Assembly (NCBI GenBank): GCA_004193285.1
Contig: SECP01000017.1
Span: 62,001-126,000, forward strand
DNA: 64,000 nt
Reading direction: 5' to 3'
Source of the DNA: Myxococcales bacterium
GTDB lineage: Bacteria; Myxococcota_A; Polyangia; Polyangiales; Polyangiaceae
Part shown: piece after piece, positions 1 to 9,173 of the stretch
Layout: each line of letters opens with the position of its first letter
Numbering within the stretch: position 1 is the first letter of the stretch
Position numbers and translations under genes: made by a program
The notes under the pieces: generated by a model
Told to the model about the DNA's origin: nothing
Database searches by the model: none
What the model saw: the letters and a program-made list of their open reading frames with translations, nothing else

Positions 1-54
1 CGTGAAGCGCTGGTGCAGCTCGGGCGCGAAGATCCACACAGCGCGAGCGCTTGA
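1..54 (+). CDS. C-terminal end of an upstream gene (partial)
   Basis: Frame 1 from the window edge stays open and stops with TGA at 52-54, giving a tail ending EDPHSASA. The minus-strand membrane protein stops only four bases further on, so a convergent gene pair would fit. Too little is visible to name a product. Confidence 0.35.
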   Translation, partial: REALVQLGREDPHSASA

Positions 55-58
55 TCCG

Positions 59-1444
59 CTAAGGCTTGCGCAGCACGACGTAGCGCTGCCCGCCGGCCAG
101 AGGCAGCTCGGCGACGACACGAAAGCTCTCGGCGCTGGGCAAGAGCCGGACGCGGCGCTCGACCTCACGATCGTGCGGAGGCGCCAGGAGCACGAGCGCG
201 TCGACGTCGCGGCTTCGCAGCAGCGCGTCGTCGATGCGCTTGGACGTGTGACCGCCGGGCAGCAGCGCGACGCGCGGATCCGTGACCCCAGCTAGATCGA
301 TCACCTTGAAGTCCGCGACCGCTCCGACCCAGCCGACGTCCAGCGCGGCGACCGACCTCGCCCCCGCGAGGGGCGCCTTGGCCGACTCGATCAGTCGCTC
401 GCGATCCGGACCGACTCCGCGAGCGGCGCCGCTCAGGGCGAGCCATAAATGAAGCGATAGCGCCCCCGCCAGGGCCGCCCGCAGCCAGCTCGCCCATGGC
501 GGCGCGACGCGAGACAACTCCGCGGCGCCGAGCACGAAGCTCGGAAGCACCGGCACCGCAAGCCGGTACAGGCTCATCCAGTCGCCGCCCACCGCGGCGA
601 GCGCCGCGAAGTGAACGACTCCCGCGAGCGCGACCGCGCGCGCGATGGGCGCGCCGCGCCGCAGGCTGAACGGCGCGACGCACAGCAGCGGCAGGCCCGT
701 CTGCACGAACGCGAAGACGGCGTAGCGCACGCCGTGCTCGAGATCGGAAGGTTTGGCAAAGACCGAGAGCGGAGCCGCGCGTCCGAAAAGCACCGCCCGC
801 AGCGCGGCCACGAGCGCCACCGCTCCGAGCACCAGCGCCGGCGAAAGTGCCGCCCGCTTGAGCGTGACGCCGCTCGCCAAGCGCAGGCCTAGCCGAACGC
901 TGGCGCACCACGGCGCTAGCTCCGGTCGGAGCCCTGCCGCGAGCGCGGCCGCGACGTCGGCGAGGGCGCCCTCGCCCAGCGAGGCGATGCCGAGCGCGGT
1001 GACGAGGCCCGTCTCCATGCCCGCTACCGACCAGGCGGCGAGCGGCGCGGTCACGGCCAGACAGAGCAGGAGGGCGGCGGCATACGCGGCGGAGGTGCGG
1101 GAAAATAGCCGGCGCCCCAAACCAAAGACCGCCACCAAGACCGCGCCCGCGCCGAGCCACTTCGCGGCCGCGAGCGCGCCCAGCGGCCCCTGCCCTCCGA
1201 AGGGCGCGAGCAGCACCGCGAAGCCGAGCGGCGTGACCGCGTCCACGACCGGCCCGCCGGCGTTGAAGCGATAGCCGGCGCCGCTGGCGAGGTGCGAAGC
1301 GACCCGCGCGGTGATGAGCGCGTCGTCCACGGTGAAGCCCCACAGCCAGGCCATCGACGCTCCGAGCGCCGCCACGGCGCCGATCCCACCCGCGAGGCTG
1401 CGCGCGGGGTCGAGCGAGGGCGCAGCGGGGTCGCCAGGAGCCAT
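59..1444 (-). CDS. GT-C-like polytopic membrane protein
   Basis: The protein is about 461 residues from the ATG at 1444. The ORF opens 33 codons further upstream, but that extension is Arg/Pro-rich and not membrane-like. The N-terminal part has a hydrophobic segment followed by TVDDALITARVASHL and then GAGYRFNAGGPVVDAVTPLG. This resembles the first periplasmic loop of GT-C mannosyl/arabinofuranosyl transferases, where an acidic pair after the first helix is catalytic. Several Ala/Leu/Val-rich segments follow, and then a soluble C-terminal domain with an ALDVGWVGAV stretch. The likely role is sugar transfer from a polyprenyl-linked donor at the cell envelope. The family call is inference from the DD motif and topology; the donor and acceptor are unknown. 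Confidence 0.6.
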   Translation of the reverse strand: MAPGDPAAPSLDPARSLAGGIGAVAALGASMAWLWGFTVDDALITARVASHLASGAGYRFNAGGPVVDAVTPLGFAVLLAPFGGQGPLGALAAAKWLGAGAVLVAVFGLGRRLFSRTSAAYAAALLLCLAVTAPLAAWSVAGMETGLVTALGIASLGEGALADVAAALAAGLRPELAPWCASVRLGLRLASGVTLKRAALSPALVLGAVALVAALRAVLFGRAAPLSVFAKPSDLEHGVRYAVFAFVQTGLPLLCVAPFSLRRGAPIARAVALAGVVHFAALAAVGGDWMSLYRLAVPVLPSFVLGAAELSRVAPPWASWLRAALAGALSLHLWLALSGAARGVGPDRERLIESAKAPLAGARSVAALDVGWVGAVADFKVIDLAGVTDPRVALLPGGHTSKRIDDALLRSRDVDALVLLAPPHDREVERRVRLLPSAESFRVVAELPLAGGQRYVVLRKP

Positions 1445-1608
1445 GGTGCGACGAAACCCCAGGATTCGTGCCCTGGCAAGCGTTCGGGGGCGCCAAGTCC
1501 GGCCCGGCGGGGCCCCTAACCTCCCTTGCCCTTCACTGTCCACTCCTCTGCGAAAGGGGCTGAAAAGTATCGCTCTGCTCCGCCGGTTCTTACCATTCGC
1601 TTCAAGGA

Positions 1609-3873
1609 ATGACCGCGATAGATGTCGTCGTGCGGCCCCAAGCCGCCGCCCCGCTCCCCGAAGCTCTCAGCTCGCTTCATGGCCTGTTCGATTTATTCGT
1701 CGACGGCATCAACCTCACGGCTCGACTTACTGAAGCGCCGCACGCCGCGCTGCTCGTCGAGCTCGGTCACGCCCTCTCTCAGCTGAACCGCGGCAAGCGA
1801 GCCCGCGCCTGCTTCCCCATCTACTCCGAGGAAGAAGCCTGGGAGATTGGTCTGGAAGCGGACGGCGTGGATGCGCTGCTCAGCGTGTACCGCGTGGGCC
1901 CCAGCCCGCGAGTCGCGGTGTTCGACCGGCGCATGCCGCTCGCGACGTTGACGAGCGCCGTAGCGCGAGCGCTGGAGCAAAACGAGGCCCAGAACGCGGC
2001 CGCGATCGGCCCGGCTCGTCGCGCGCTGGGGCTACCCTACCCGACTTACGCGCACGCGCCGCTCGAGCGCAAGCGGCACGGCGTCGCGCCCAAGGCCGCG
2101 GCGAGCGTCGCCTTCGGCGGCGAGGTCGAGCTCAAGCAGCGCAGGAGCGTGAGCCCCGAAGCGCCCGGCCTGGAGCGGGCCGATCTGCACTCACTCCTCG
2201 CTGTCGGCAAGCTGTCGCTCACGGTGAAAACGCGCACGCTGGAGCTCCCCAACGTGCAGCTGTTCTTGATGAGCGAGCGGCTGCTCAACATCGCAGAGGA
2301 CGTGCTGGACGCGTGGCGGAGCGAGCGCGCGGTGTTTCGGCGAGCGGAGCTGGATGGCGCTCAGCTCTCCGTGCGGCGTGGCCCGGGACGGGGCCCCCTG
2401 CGAGTGAGCATGACGGGCGCGAGCAAGTCGCCGGACACCGAGGGAACGACGCTGGCCGACGTCCCCGCGCGCGGCTTCGTGCTGTCGTGCGCGCGCTTCG
2501 CGCTCAGCTTGGCGGAGGTGCTGGAGAAAGCAGATCCCTCGCAGAGCAAGAACCTTCGCTTGCGCGCGCTGTCGCGGACCGCGCGCGGCATCGTGGACGT
2601 CGTGAGCGAGACCAACGCCAACGACTCGCTGCAAAATCCCGAGCCGGACAGCTACCGCAGCTTCGGTCTGCCGCGGGCCCAAACCGGGCGCGGCACCTGG
2701 GAGCACGGCGGCAAGATGCGCTTCGTGCCGAAGTGGGTCGCCACCGTGCCGAACATCGACCTGCGCGCCACCTTCCAGTGCGGGGACAAGATCATCGTCG
2801 GCTCGCAGCGGGAGACCGCTTGCCTGATGCGCGACAGCGGGCGCGTGCTTTGGCGGGTCGCGGCCAGCCGCGCCGCCAGCGTCGTCACGCCGTTCGGCTT
2901 GGCGCGTCTCGGTTTCGATGGTCGAGTGGAGCTGCACGACCTGGAGACCGGCGGCGTGCGCTTCACCACCCACATTCAGCCGCGCGCGGCCGGGGGCGCC
3001 ACCGGAGCCCTCGTCAATGGTCCGGCCTTGCCCAAGCTCCTCGTCGTCGCCGAAGGAGACCGCGCCGTCACCGCGGTGGATCTCGTCTCCGGAGAGGTGC
3101 GTTGGCGCTTCAGTGGCAAGCGCCCGGCCAGCTACCGCATGCGTCGCGCGGGCAAGCTCCTCATCGTCGCTGGAGGAGACTCCGCGCTCGTCGCGCTGGA
3201 CGTGTTCACCGGAGACGTCGTGTGGCGCGTCCGCGACCGGCTACCGTTCTCGGGAGACATCTGCATCGATCACGACTCTGCGTTCGCCATCGCGGGCGGG
3301 CCGGTCGGCCCTTGTAAGCTGCTGCACGTCGATCTTTGGACCGGCGCGCTGCGCTGGTCGCGCGAGCTCGAGGAGCGGCCCTGCACTGGCCAAGCCCCGC
3401 TCGTCAGCGGCAACTCCGTCATCATCGCGACGCGAGACAAGCGTGGCGTCGGCGCTTCTGCGCTCGCGCGTGACACCGGCGCGCCGCTGTGGGAACAGCC
3501 GCCGGGCCTCGCCTCGCCGACCACGGCCTGGCTCGTGGTCGACGACGCCCTCATCGCCAACACCGCCGCGGGTGCCTTGGTGTGCCTGGACGCCGGTACC
3601 GGCATGCCGCGCTACAGCCATGTCTTCTCGCGGCACGTGGAGGCGGATCAGCCGCGGCGCCTGGAGCCGGTGCTGCGCAACGGCGCGCTCTTCGTGCCGC
3701 AGCACCAGGTCCACGTCATTCGCCCGCGCGACGGCGAGGTTCTAGGCACGCTGCCCAGTGACTTGATCCCGGACCTGCTGCGCGTCGACGAGCGCTGCGG
3801 CGCTTACATTGCCGAGGAGAGCGGGCACTTGGCCGCGTTCTCGGTAGCGCCCAAGCTGTCGCTCGTGAAGTGA
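1609..3873 (+). CDS. PQQ-binding-like beta-propeller repeat protein
   Basis: The protein is 754 residues. The first about 380 residues match no family I know. From about residue 390 onward there are regularly spaced repeats with the pattern DLxTGxVxW (for example DLVSGEVRWRF, DVFTGDVVWRV, DLWTGALRWSR). These are PQQ-like or pyrrolo-quinoline beta-propeller blades of the BamB/PQQ_2 type. There is no signal peptide, so it is probably cytoplasmic. The start is uncertain because AAGGA lies directly against the ATG at 1609 without normal spacing. It abuts the convergent 4Fe-4S gene with no intergenic base. The propeller call is firm in the C-terminal half; the function is unknown. Confidence 0.72.
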   Translation: MTAIDVVVRPQAAAPLPEALSSLHGLFDLFVDGINLTARLTEAPHAALLVELGHALSQLNRGKRARACFPIYSEEEAWEIGLEADGVDALLSVYRVGPSPRVAVFDRRMPLATLTSAVARALEQNEAQNAAAIGPARRALGLPYPTYAHAPLERKRHGVAPKAAASVAFGGEVELKQRRSVSPEAPGLERADLHSLLAVGKLSLTVKTRTLELPNVQLFLMSERLLNIAEDVLDAWRSERAVFRRAELDGAQLSVRRGPGRGPLRVSMTGASKSPDTEGTTLADVPARGFVLSCARFALSLAEVLEKADPSQSKNLRLRALSRTARGIVDVVSETNANDSLQNPEPDSYRSFGLPRAQTGRGTWEHGGKMRFVPKWVATVPNIDLRATFQCGDKIIVGSQRETACLMRDSGRVLWRVAASRAASVVTPFGLARLGFDGRVELHDLETGGVRFTTHIQPRAAGGATGALVNGPALPKLLVVAEGDRAVTAVDLVSGEVRWRFSGKRPASYRMRRAGKLLIVAGGDSALVALDVFTGDVVWRVRDRLPFSGDICIDHDSAFAIAGGPVGPCKLLHVDLWTGALRWSRELEERPCTGQAPLVSGNSVIIATRDKRGVGASALARDTGAPLWEQPPGLASPTTAWLVVDDALIANTAAGALVCLDAGTGMPRYSHVFSRHVEADQPRRLEPVLRNGALFVPQHQVHVIRPRDGEVLGTLPSDLIPDLLRVDERCGAYIAEESGHLAAFSVAPKLSLVK

Positions 3874-4350
3874 TCACGGCTGCGCAGGGGGGCGCAGCGA
3901 CTCCACGTGCGGGGGAAGCGGCCAGGGTCCGCCTACCTCGTTCGCTTTGGCGCGCAGGAAGGCCGCGATGCGCCTCATCGGCACCTGCGCCGGGCAGGTC
4001 TTCTCCTTCTCGGCGAGCACTTCGTCAGTGACGAAGCTCAGGCTGTAAGCGGCGGCGCGGAAGTCCGGCATGCTCCGTGACGCAGACAGCATGAGCGGCA
4101 TGACGCCGCGGTAAGCACCGCCCGAGGCCGCGATTCGCTCGCCTTCCCCGCGGTCGCAAATGCCGCACGCGATGCAGCGACTGAACGTGGGCAGGTCACG
4201 GCGCTCGTCCGCGGTAACCGGGGGCAAGCCGTCCGCGTCGTAATTGCGACGGAAAGCGGCGAGGCCGCCTCGATGGCCGAAGAGGCGCTTCACCAGCGAC
4301 TTCAGCATCGCCCAGGTGAGCAGTAGCCAGGCCTTCAAACGCGGGGGCAC
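3874..4350 (-). CDS. Small 4Fe-4S cluster protein
   Basis: The product is 158 residues. A hydrophobic or amphipathic N-terminus (LKAWLLLTWAMLKSLVKRLF) may associate with the membrane. CIACGICD near residue 80 gives three cysteines of a ferredoxin-like CxxCxxC motif, and a later TCPAQVPM supplies a fourth Cys-Pro. This CxxCxxC...CP layout binds one [4Fe-4S] cluster in ferredoxins and in HdrC/SdhB-like subunits. The usual second cluster motif is missing. It is divergent from the sigma factor gene and convergent with the propeller gene. No redox partner is encoded nearby, so the electron-transfer role is inferred. Confidence 0.6.
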   Translation of the reverse strand: MPPRLKAWLLLTWAMLKSLVKRLFGHRGGLAAFRRNYDADGLPPVTADERRDLPTFSRCIACGICDRGEGERIAASGGAYRGVMPLMLSASRSMPDFRAAAYSLSFVTDEVLAEKEKTCPAQVPMRRIAAFLRAKANEVGGPWPLPPHVESLRPPAQP

Positions 4351-4565
4351 GTCTTCAGATTGGCACGCCCTGCGACGAGGAGGGAGAAGCCGTGTTTCGG
4401 CTGCGTATGATGGGTGGAGGGACGGCCGTATCGTGACGCGTAACCGTCACCTGTTACGCTCCGGAACACCAGCCTAAGTACTGAAATTTACTACTAAATC
4501 AGGCTGGCACATCGACTGCAAAAGGGGTCTCCGTCCGCGGCGCTGTCCGCGAAAGGAGCTTCCCG

Positions 4566-5240
4566 ATGTGGTCCCCCGTTGCTGTCCAGTCCGTTGCCGT
4601 TTCGTCCACCGTCACCACCGCCAAGCCCCTCACGCTCGCCAAGCCCCTCGGCATTCCCAGCTCTTGGTCCGAGGCGGAGCTGCTGGACCGGCTGCTGAGC
4701 AGCGACCCCAACGCTTGGCGTGAGCTGAACCAACGCTACGCGCGCCTGATCACCAGCTGCATTCAGCGCGTCGTTGCGCGCTTTTCCAAGCGCGTCAGCG
4801 TGGACGCGGTGGAAGAAATTTACGCCACCTTTTCACTGAAGCTGCTCGCCAACGACAAGCACAAGCTCCGAAGCTTCGAGCCGCATCGCGGCAACAAGCT
4901 CGGCACGTGGCTGGGCATGCTGGCGACGCACTGCGCCTACGATTACCTGCGCAGCGTGCGCCGCGAGCCGAGCTCGGTCTGCTTGACGGAGGCGGAGACC
5001 CTGAGCAGTGAGCACCATGACCCGTGCGAGAGCGCGGTACTGAACGAACGGGCTCAGCTGGTACGCGACCTGTTGGCGGACTTCAGCGACAAAGATCGCC
5101 AGTTCGTCACCCTTTATTACCAAGACGGGTTGAGCCCCGAACACGTGGCCGAGCGACTCGGCATCAGCGTGAAGACGGTGTATTCGAAGAAGCACAAGAT
5201 CCAGCGCAAGCTGACCGAAATCGTAGGCGTCCCCGCCTGA
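4566..5240 (+). CDS. RNA polymerase sigma factor, sigma-70 family (ECF-like)
   Basis: The 224-residue protein has a region 2-like helix block (about residues 35-120, including AWRELNQRYARLI and GTWLGMLATHCAYDYLRS). It also has a region 4 block (about 165-220) with the helix-turn-helix LSPEHVAERLGISVKTVYSKK. There is no sigma region 1 or 3, which fits a group IV/ECF-like sigma factor. An AAAGGAG Shine-Dalgarno lies eight bases before the ATG. No anti-sigma gene follows; the next gene starts 20 bp later with a GTG and encodes an unrelated lipoprotein. The target promoters are unknown. Confidence 0.85.
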   Translation: MWSPVAVQSVAVSSTVTTAKPLTLAKPLGIPSSWSEAELLDRLLSSDPNAWRELNQRYARLITSCIQRVVARFSKRVSVDAVEEIYATFSLKLLANDKHKLRSFEPHRGNKLGTWLGMLATHCAYDYLRSVRREPSSVCLTEAETLSSEHHDPCESAVLNERAQLVRDLLADFSDKDRQFVTLYYQDGLSPEHVAERLGISVKTVYSKKHKIQRKLTEIVGVPA

Positions 5241-5259
5241 ATGTCGTAGAAGCAGCCTC

Positions 5260-7542
5260 GTGCTGCGGCTTTCGCTCGTCGCGGGGTTCCTCCTCGCTAG
5301 CGTGTGCGCCTGTGGCGGGACCAAGCCGGTAAGCTTCGCCCGTGCGGGAGCCCCGGGGGGCCCAAGCAGCCGCATCGAAGCGCGCTCCCTATCGGATCGA
5401 CCGCCGCTAGCGCTTCTCGAACGCCAAGGAGATCCGGAGAGCGCCATCGCCTTCGCATCCCTCGCTTCTGCTCGGTCGGACGTCCACGCCGCCTTTGGGG
5501 AGGTGCTCGGTCAGCGCCTTACCCGTGCGGGTTTTCAGACTCAGCTCGTCGCGCACGGCCTCGGCTTCGAGCTCATGATCTTGGCCGAAGGCGCCGAGCG
5601 CGGCGGCGCCGCGATGAAGGCGTTGCTCGGCGCGCTGTCGCAGCCCATAGCCCCCGCCGAGCTCTCGGCCATGGCTGGCCCGGCCGCGGAGCGCGTCGCG
5701 CCGAGCCCCCTGTCCCAGTGCTCCGCGGAGCTCTCGAATCAGCGCCGCGTCACTGATGCGAGTGAGCTCGAGCGTGAGCGCATCGCCACCTTCGCCCAAG
5801 ACCGATCCGCGCTGGCCGTCGTCGGGGACGCAGCGACCACCGCGGCGGTAGCAGACGCGCTCTCGGAGGGGCCGGATTGGCCGGAGCGGGGCGCGGTGCC
5901 TTCGCTTCTGCCGTCGCAAGGCGGCACCCAAGTCGTGCGCGGCGATCGCCCCACGCTCTCGGTCGGCCTCACGCTGCGCGACACCAACGGCGCGCTGGGT
6001 GCCGCGGAGGAGCTCGGAGGCCCGGAGAGCGCGCTCGGGGTGCGGCTCGCCGCTCTCGGCGGGGGCTTCAAGTTGCGCCGCGTGGTCGCGACCGCGCATC
6101 CAGGCGGGGCTTGTCTGCGTCTAGACAGCGAGGTGGACGCGTCGCCATTGCCGGAAGCGCGTCGCCTCGGCTTCGCGGTTCAGGCCATGACCGAAGAGGC
6201 GGAGCTGGCTTTGGCCCGTGCCCCGCGCGTTAATCGCCTGGAAGCCACCGCCCTCTCCGCGACGGACCCGCGGGTCGCCGCGCGCGCCGCCGCGTACAGC
6301 GCTCTCGTAGCTCCGCACGCGGAAGCCGCGGAGGTTCGGCTACTCGCGCTCACCACACCAGACCCGGCTCCACTCGCCCAGAGCATCGAAGGGGCGGCCG
6401 AGCAGGCGCGGGCAGAAACGCCGCCGCTCGAGGCGACGGTGCGGCTCGAGGCGGGGCAGCCCGGAGTGTGGGCGCTCCTCGCCTCCCCTTGCGCCGCCGC
6501 CAGCGAGCGCGGGGACGTCGCGGGGCACAGCGCCGTGCTGTTCGCGGCCGCGTCCGCGACGGCCCTCACCTCGGGCGTGAAGCTGGAGCCATGGGTAGGC
6601 GCGCAGGGCGCGGGGATCTTGGGCTTCACGGAGCGCGCCGCGGGCGAATCGGACGCGGGAGCCGCCGCGCGCTTGGGCGACGCGCTCGGACGCGCGGCGC
6701 TGGCGCCCCCGTCAGCGCTGGCAGTGGCGAGCGCCCGCGCGGAGCTAGCGGGCGGCACCAGCCCCGAGGCTCGGCCTTTGCTGGACGCGCTGCTGGAGAG
6801 CCTCGCCGCGGGCCACACCGGCGCGCTCGCCCCCCGCGGCACCGCCAATTCGCTTCAGTCCGCCACCCGGGAGGCCGTGCTCCTTCGACAGCGAGAGCTG
6901 CTTCGCGCACCCCACCGGCTCGCGATCCTCTCCACCACGAACGCCGCGGACGCGAGCCAGCTGACTCGCGCCGTGAGCCGCTGGTTACGCAGCCCCGACG
7001 CCCCTCGCTCGTCTCCGTGCTCCACCGAGGTGGGCGCTCCGTCGCGAAGCGAGCTCAGCTTGGCCCGCGGCGTCGCGAGCAGCGAAGGCAGCTACGTCGC
7101 TTTCCGCATCCCCGCCCGAGCCGGCGCGGAGGCGGGCGTGCTCGCGGAGCTGCTCAGCGGTCCGGCCGGGCCGCTCGCGCGAGCGTTGGCCGAGCCGGAC
7201 CTCGTGGGCGCCGCCCGCGCGAGCGTGCTCGGAACCAGCTCCGCGAGGGCGCTCATCGTTCAGATAGCCGCGTTCGAGGGCCGCGAAAACGAGGCGCTGG
7301 CGCGGGTGCAGCAACTGTTCGAGAGGCTCTCGAGCGACGGCGTGCTCGCCGCCGGCGAGGTAGACGCGGCGCTGGGCCGGCTGCGCGCCGCGCGTCGCAC
7401 CGCCGCGCTGGATCCGCGGTATCGGCTAGTGCAGCTGCTGGACCCGAGTGTCGCGGCCCCGGTGGACGCAGCCGCCATCCGGCGCTTGGCTGCGAGTCTT
7501 CGTCCCCAAGTTGCGATCGTGGCGCGCGCCCGGCCCCGCTGA
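5260..7542 (+). CDS. Large lipoprotein, degenerate M16 (insulinase)-like
   Basis: Translation from GTG gives 760 residues. The N-terminus LRLSLVAGFLLASVCACGG is a lipoprotein signal, probably with lipid on the Cys of VCAC. The rest is Ala/Arg-rich with repeated segments that look like M16 peptidase lobes: helical blocks such as LLGALSQPIAPAELSAM, and late blocks with GVLAELLSGPAGPLARAL and LARVQQLFERL. The zinc motif HxxEH is not present, so it would be a catalytically inactive M16-like protein if the fold is right. It begins 20 bp after the sigma factor and may be cotranscribed. The lipoprotein call is firm and the M16 relationship is tentative. Confidence 0.5.
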   Translation: MLRLSLVAGFLLASVCACGGTKPVSFARAGAPGGPSSRIEARSLSDRPPLALLERQGDPESAIAFASLASARSDVHAAFGEVLGQRLTRAGFQTQLVAHGLGFELMILAEGAERGGAAMKALLGALSQPIAPAELSAMAGPAAERVAPSPLSQCSAELSNQRRVTDASELERERIATFAQDRSALAVVGDAATTAAVADALSEGPDWPERGAVPSLLPSQGGTQVVRGDRPTLSVGLTLRDTNGALGAAEELGGPESALGVRLAALGGGFKLRRVVATAHPGGACLRLDSEVDASPLPEARRLGFAVQAMTEEAELALARAPRVNRLEATALSATDPRVAARAAAYSALVAPHAEAAEVRLLALTTPDPAPLAQSIEGAAEQARAETPPLEATVRLEAGQPGVWALLASPCAAASERGDVAGHSAVLFAAASATALTSGVKLEPWVGAQGAGILGFTERAAGESDAGAAARLGDALGRAALAPPSALAVASARAELAGGTSPEARPLLDALLESLAAGHTGALAPRGTANSLQSATREAVLLRQRELLRAPHRLAILSTTNAADASQLTRAVSRWLRSPDAPRSSPCSTEVGAPSRSELSLARGVASSEGSYVAFRIPARAGAEAGVLAELLSGPAGPLARALAEPDLVGAARASVLGTSSARALIVQIAAFEGRENEALARVQQLFERLSSDGVLAAGEVDAALGRLRAARRTAALDPRYRLVQLLDPSVAAPVDAAAIRRLAASLRPQVAIVARARPR

Positions 7543-7613
7543 GCTACTCGAGCCATGTGCTCAGTCGTCACCCGAGCCTTTGCGGAGCCCGCGTGACGTG
7601 ATAGCGAAGCCCG

Positions 7614-7976
7614 ATGCAAAGCCGGCCCAGCGAGCGCCTGACCGAGCGCCTCACGCCCTGGCTGTCCCTGCTCGGGGTCATCGGCTTCCTCCTCGCCATC
7701 CTCCTGGGCGTGCTTTCGGGCTGCTCCGGGGCGCTGCGCCCGGCAGTTTCGCTGAGCGTCGTCTACGCGAAGCCGACTCCGCCCGACGCGAGCGTGACCA
7801 TCGATGAGCAGTACATCGGCCCACTCGGGTACGTGTCCGCGCACGGCGTGCGCCTGCCGGAAGGCGAGCACCGCGTCTCGGTTACCAAGGCCGGCTACTT
7901 CCCCTGGGATCGCCTGATCACCGCCGGTCGTGACCCGATCAAGCTCGAAATCGCGCTCGAGCCCATCCCGGACTAG
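7614..7976 (+). CDS. PEGA-domain lipoprotein
   Basis: The 120-residue product has a basic N-terminus, a hydrophobic stretch and LSGCSG, which is a reasonable lipobox. The remaining about 80 residues form one PEGA-like domain: PPDASVTIDEQYIGPLGYVS, then GVRLPEGEHRVSVTKAGYFPW, then a closing beta strand. PEGA domains are small beta-rich modules of surface or envelope proteins, often attached to kinases in myxobacteria. Here the domain stands alone on a short anchored protein. The next small gene follows on the same strand about 50 bp later. Confidence 0.7.
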   Translation: MQSRPSERLTERLTPWLSLLGVIGFLLAILLGVLSGCSGALRPAVSLSVVYAKPTPPDASVTIDEQYIGPLGYVSAHGVRLPEGEHRVSVTKAGYFPWDRLITAGRDPIKLEIALEPIPD

Positions 7977-8025
7977 CCACCGAATCGTGCCGCCAAGGGC
8001 CGGGTTTGGCCTATGGTCGGGAGGT

Positions 8026-8217
8026 ATGCAATCCCCCGCGATTCAAGCCGCACTGAATAACCTGGTCGAGACCATCCGCACCTCGCTCATGGCCGAGTTC
8101 CTCGAGCTATTGCGGAGCGGCAAGCCGGCTTCCCTCAAGCCCGCTCGCAAGAGCAAACGCGCCGCCCGTCCCGTGAAAACCCCGGCCAAGAAGGCTGCGC
8201 GCAAAGCAAGCCGCTGA
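8026..8217 (+). CDS. Small basic protein with histone H1-like tail
   Basis: The ATG at 8026 follows a GGGAGG Shine-Dalgarno and gives 63 residues; the track ORF starts further upstream without support. The first half is a short helical segment (IQAALNNLVETIRTSLMAEFLELL). The second half is a Lys/Ala/Arg/Pro tail (RPVKTPAKKAARKASR) of the kind found in bacterial histone H1-like and other DNA- or RNA-binding proteins. A nucleoid-associated role is plausible but inferred only from composition. Confidence 0.55.
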   Translation: MQSPAIQAALNNLVETIRTSLMAEFLELLRSGKPASLKPARKSKRAARPVKTPAKKAARKASR

Positions 8218-8293
8218 CCGCAAGCCGGCGAGCCCCTCGCGAAAACCAGCGCTACGGTTGGGCCGGTACGAGCCGTGAAGGCCCGCCGCGAGC

Positions 8294-9106
8294 ATGGCTA
8301 AAAACAGTGAGATCGGATGGACGCACCACACCGCCAACCCGTGGTGGGGGTGCGTCAAGGTCAGCCCCGCCTGCGACCACTGCTACGCCAGCACGATTTC
8401 CGCTCGGCTCTCCGCCAGCCTTTTCGGGCACCGCGTGGCTTGGGGTCCCGGCGCTCAGCAGGGCCACAAGATGGACGAGCTCGAACGCGAAGCTCCCCGT
8501 TGGGATCGCGCCGCGGCCAAAGCAGGCGAGCGGCATCGCGTCTTCTGCGGCTCCATGTGCGACTGGGCCGAGGGTCGAGCCGACCAACGACCAAGTCTCG
8601 CTCGGCTCTTTCCGCTCATCCAACGTACGAGCCAGCTCGATTGGCTCCTTCTCACCAAACGCCCCAATATCGGCCACCGTCTCCTGGCGGAGGCGTACGG
8701 GCCAGCTCTGCCGCGCAACATCTGGGTGGGCTCGACGGTGGAGAATCAAGACTGGGCCGCCAAGCGGCTGCCACACCTGTTGCAGATCGACGCCGCGGTA
8801 AGGTTCGTCAGCGTGGAGCCGCAGCTCGGTCCGGTCGACTTGCGGCCGCACCTCGGCGTGGGACGCGGCAAGGTCAACTGGGTCATCTGCGGCGGCGAGT
8901 CGGGCGCGGGGGCGCGCGGCTCGACAGAAGTGCTGGATTGGTACCGATCGCTGCGCGACCAATGCGCGGAAAGTGGCGCCCGATTCTTCTTCAAGCAATG
9001 GGGCCGTTTCCGCCAAGAGGGCGACGCGGTCGTGAAGCTGCGCGGTAAGAACCCGGACAACGCGCTGGACGGCGTGCGGTGGGAGCAATACCCGGAAGTC
9101 GGCTGA
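8294..9106 (+). CDS. DUF5131 family protein (phage Gp37/Gp68-like)
   Basis: The 270-residue protein begins with IGWTHHTANPWWGC followed by VSPACDHCYA. This is the diagnostic Cys motif of the Gp37/Gp68 (DUF5131) family. Later family blocks are FCGSMCDWAE, DWLLLTKRP, IWVGSTVENQ, RFVSVEPQLGP and WVICGGESGAGAR, ending with FFFKQWG. The cysteine arrangement resembles a radical-SAM-type cluster site, but the activity of the family is not established. Members often travel with phages or with three-Cys-motif partner (TcmP) genes. No TcmP gene is visible here and the gene stands alone. The family call is firm. Confidence 0.88.
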   Translation: MAKNSEIGWTHHTANPWWGCVKVSPACDHCYASTISARLSASLFGHRVAWGPGAQQGHKMDELEREAPRWDRAAAKAGERHRVFCGSMCDWAEGRADQRPSLARLFPLIQRTSQLDWLLLTKRPNIGHRLLAEAYGPALPRNIWVGSTVENQDWAAKRLPHLLQIDAAVRFVSVEPQLGPVDLRPHLGVGRGKVNWVICGGESGAGARGSTEVLDWYRSLRDQCAESGARFFFKQWGRFRQEGDAVVKLRGKNPDNALDGVRWEQYPEVG

Positions 9107-9173
9107 GCATTCGTTGGGCAAGTCGCTTTGCCAACTCGCAGCGCGGTACGCTCGCCGTATGCGGGTAGGAGGC

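Noticed and set aside
2-295. 97-residue plus ORF at the left edge
   Set aside because: It is antisense to the GT-C-like gene and Arg/Gln-rich without domain features; frame 1 ending at 54 is a better candidate for the upstream gene tail.
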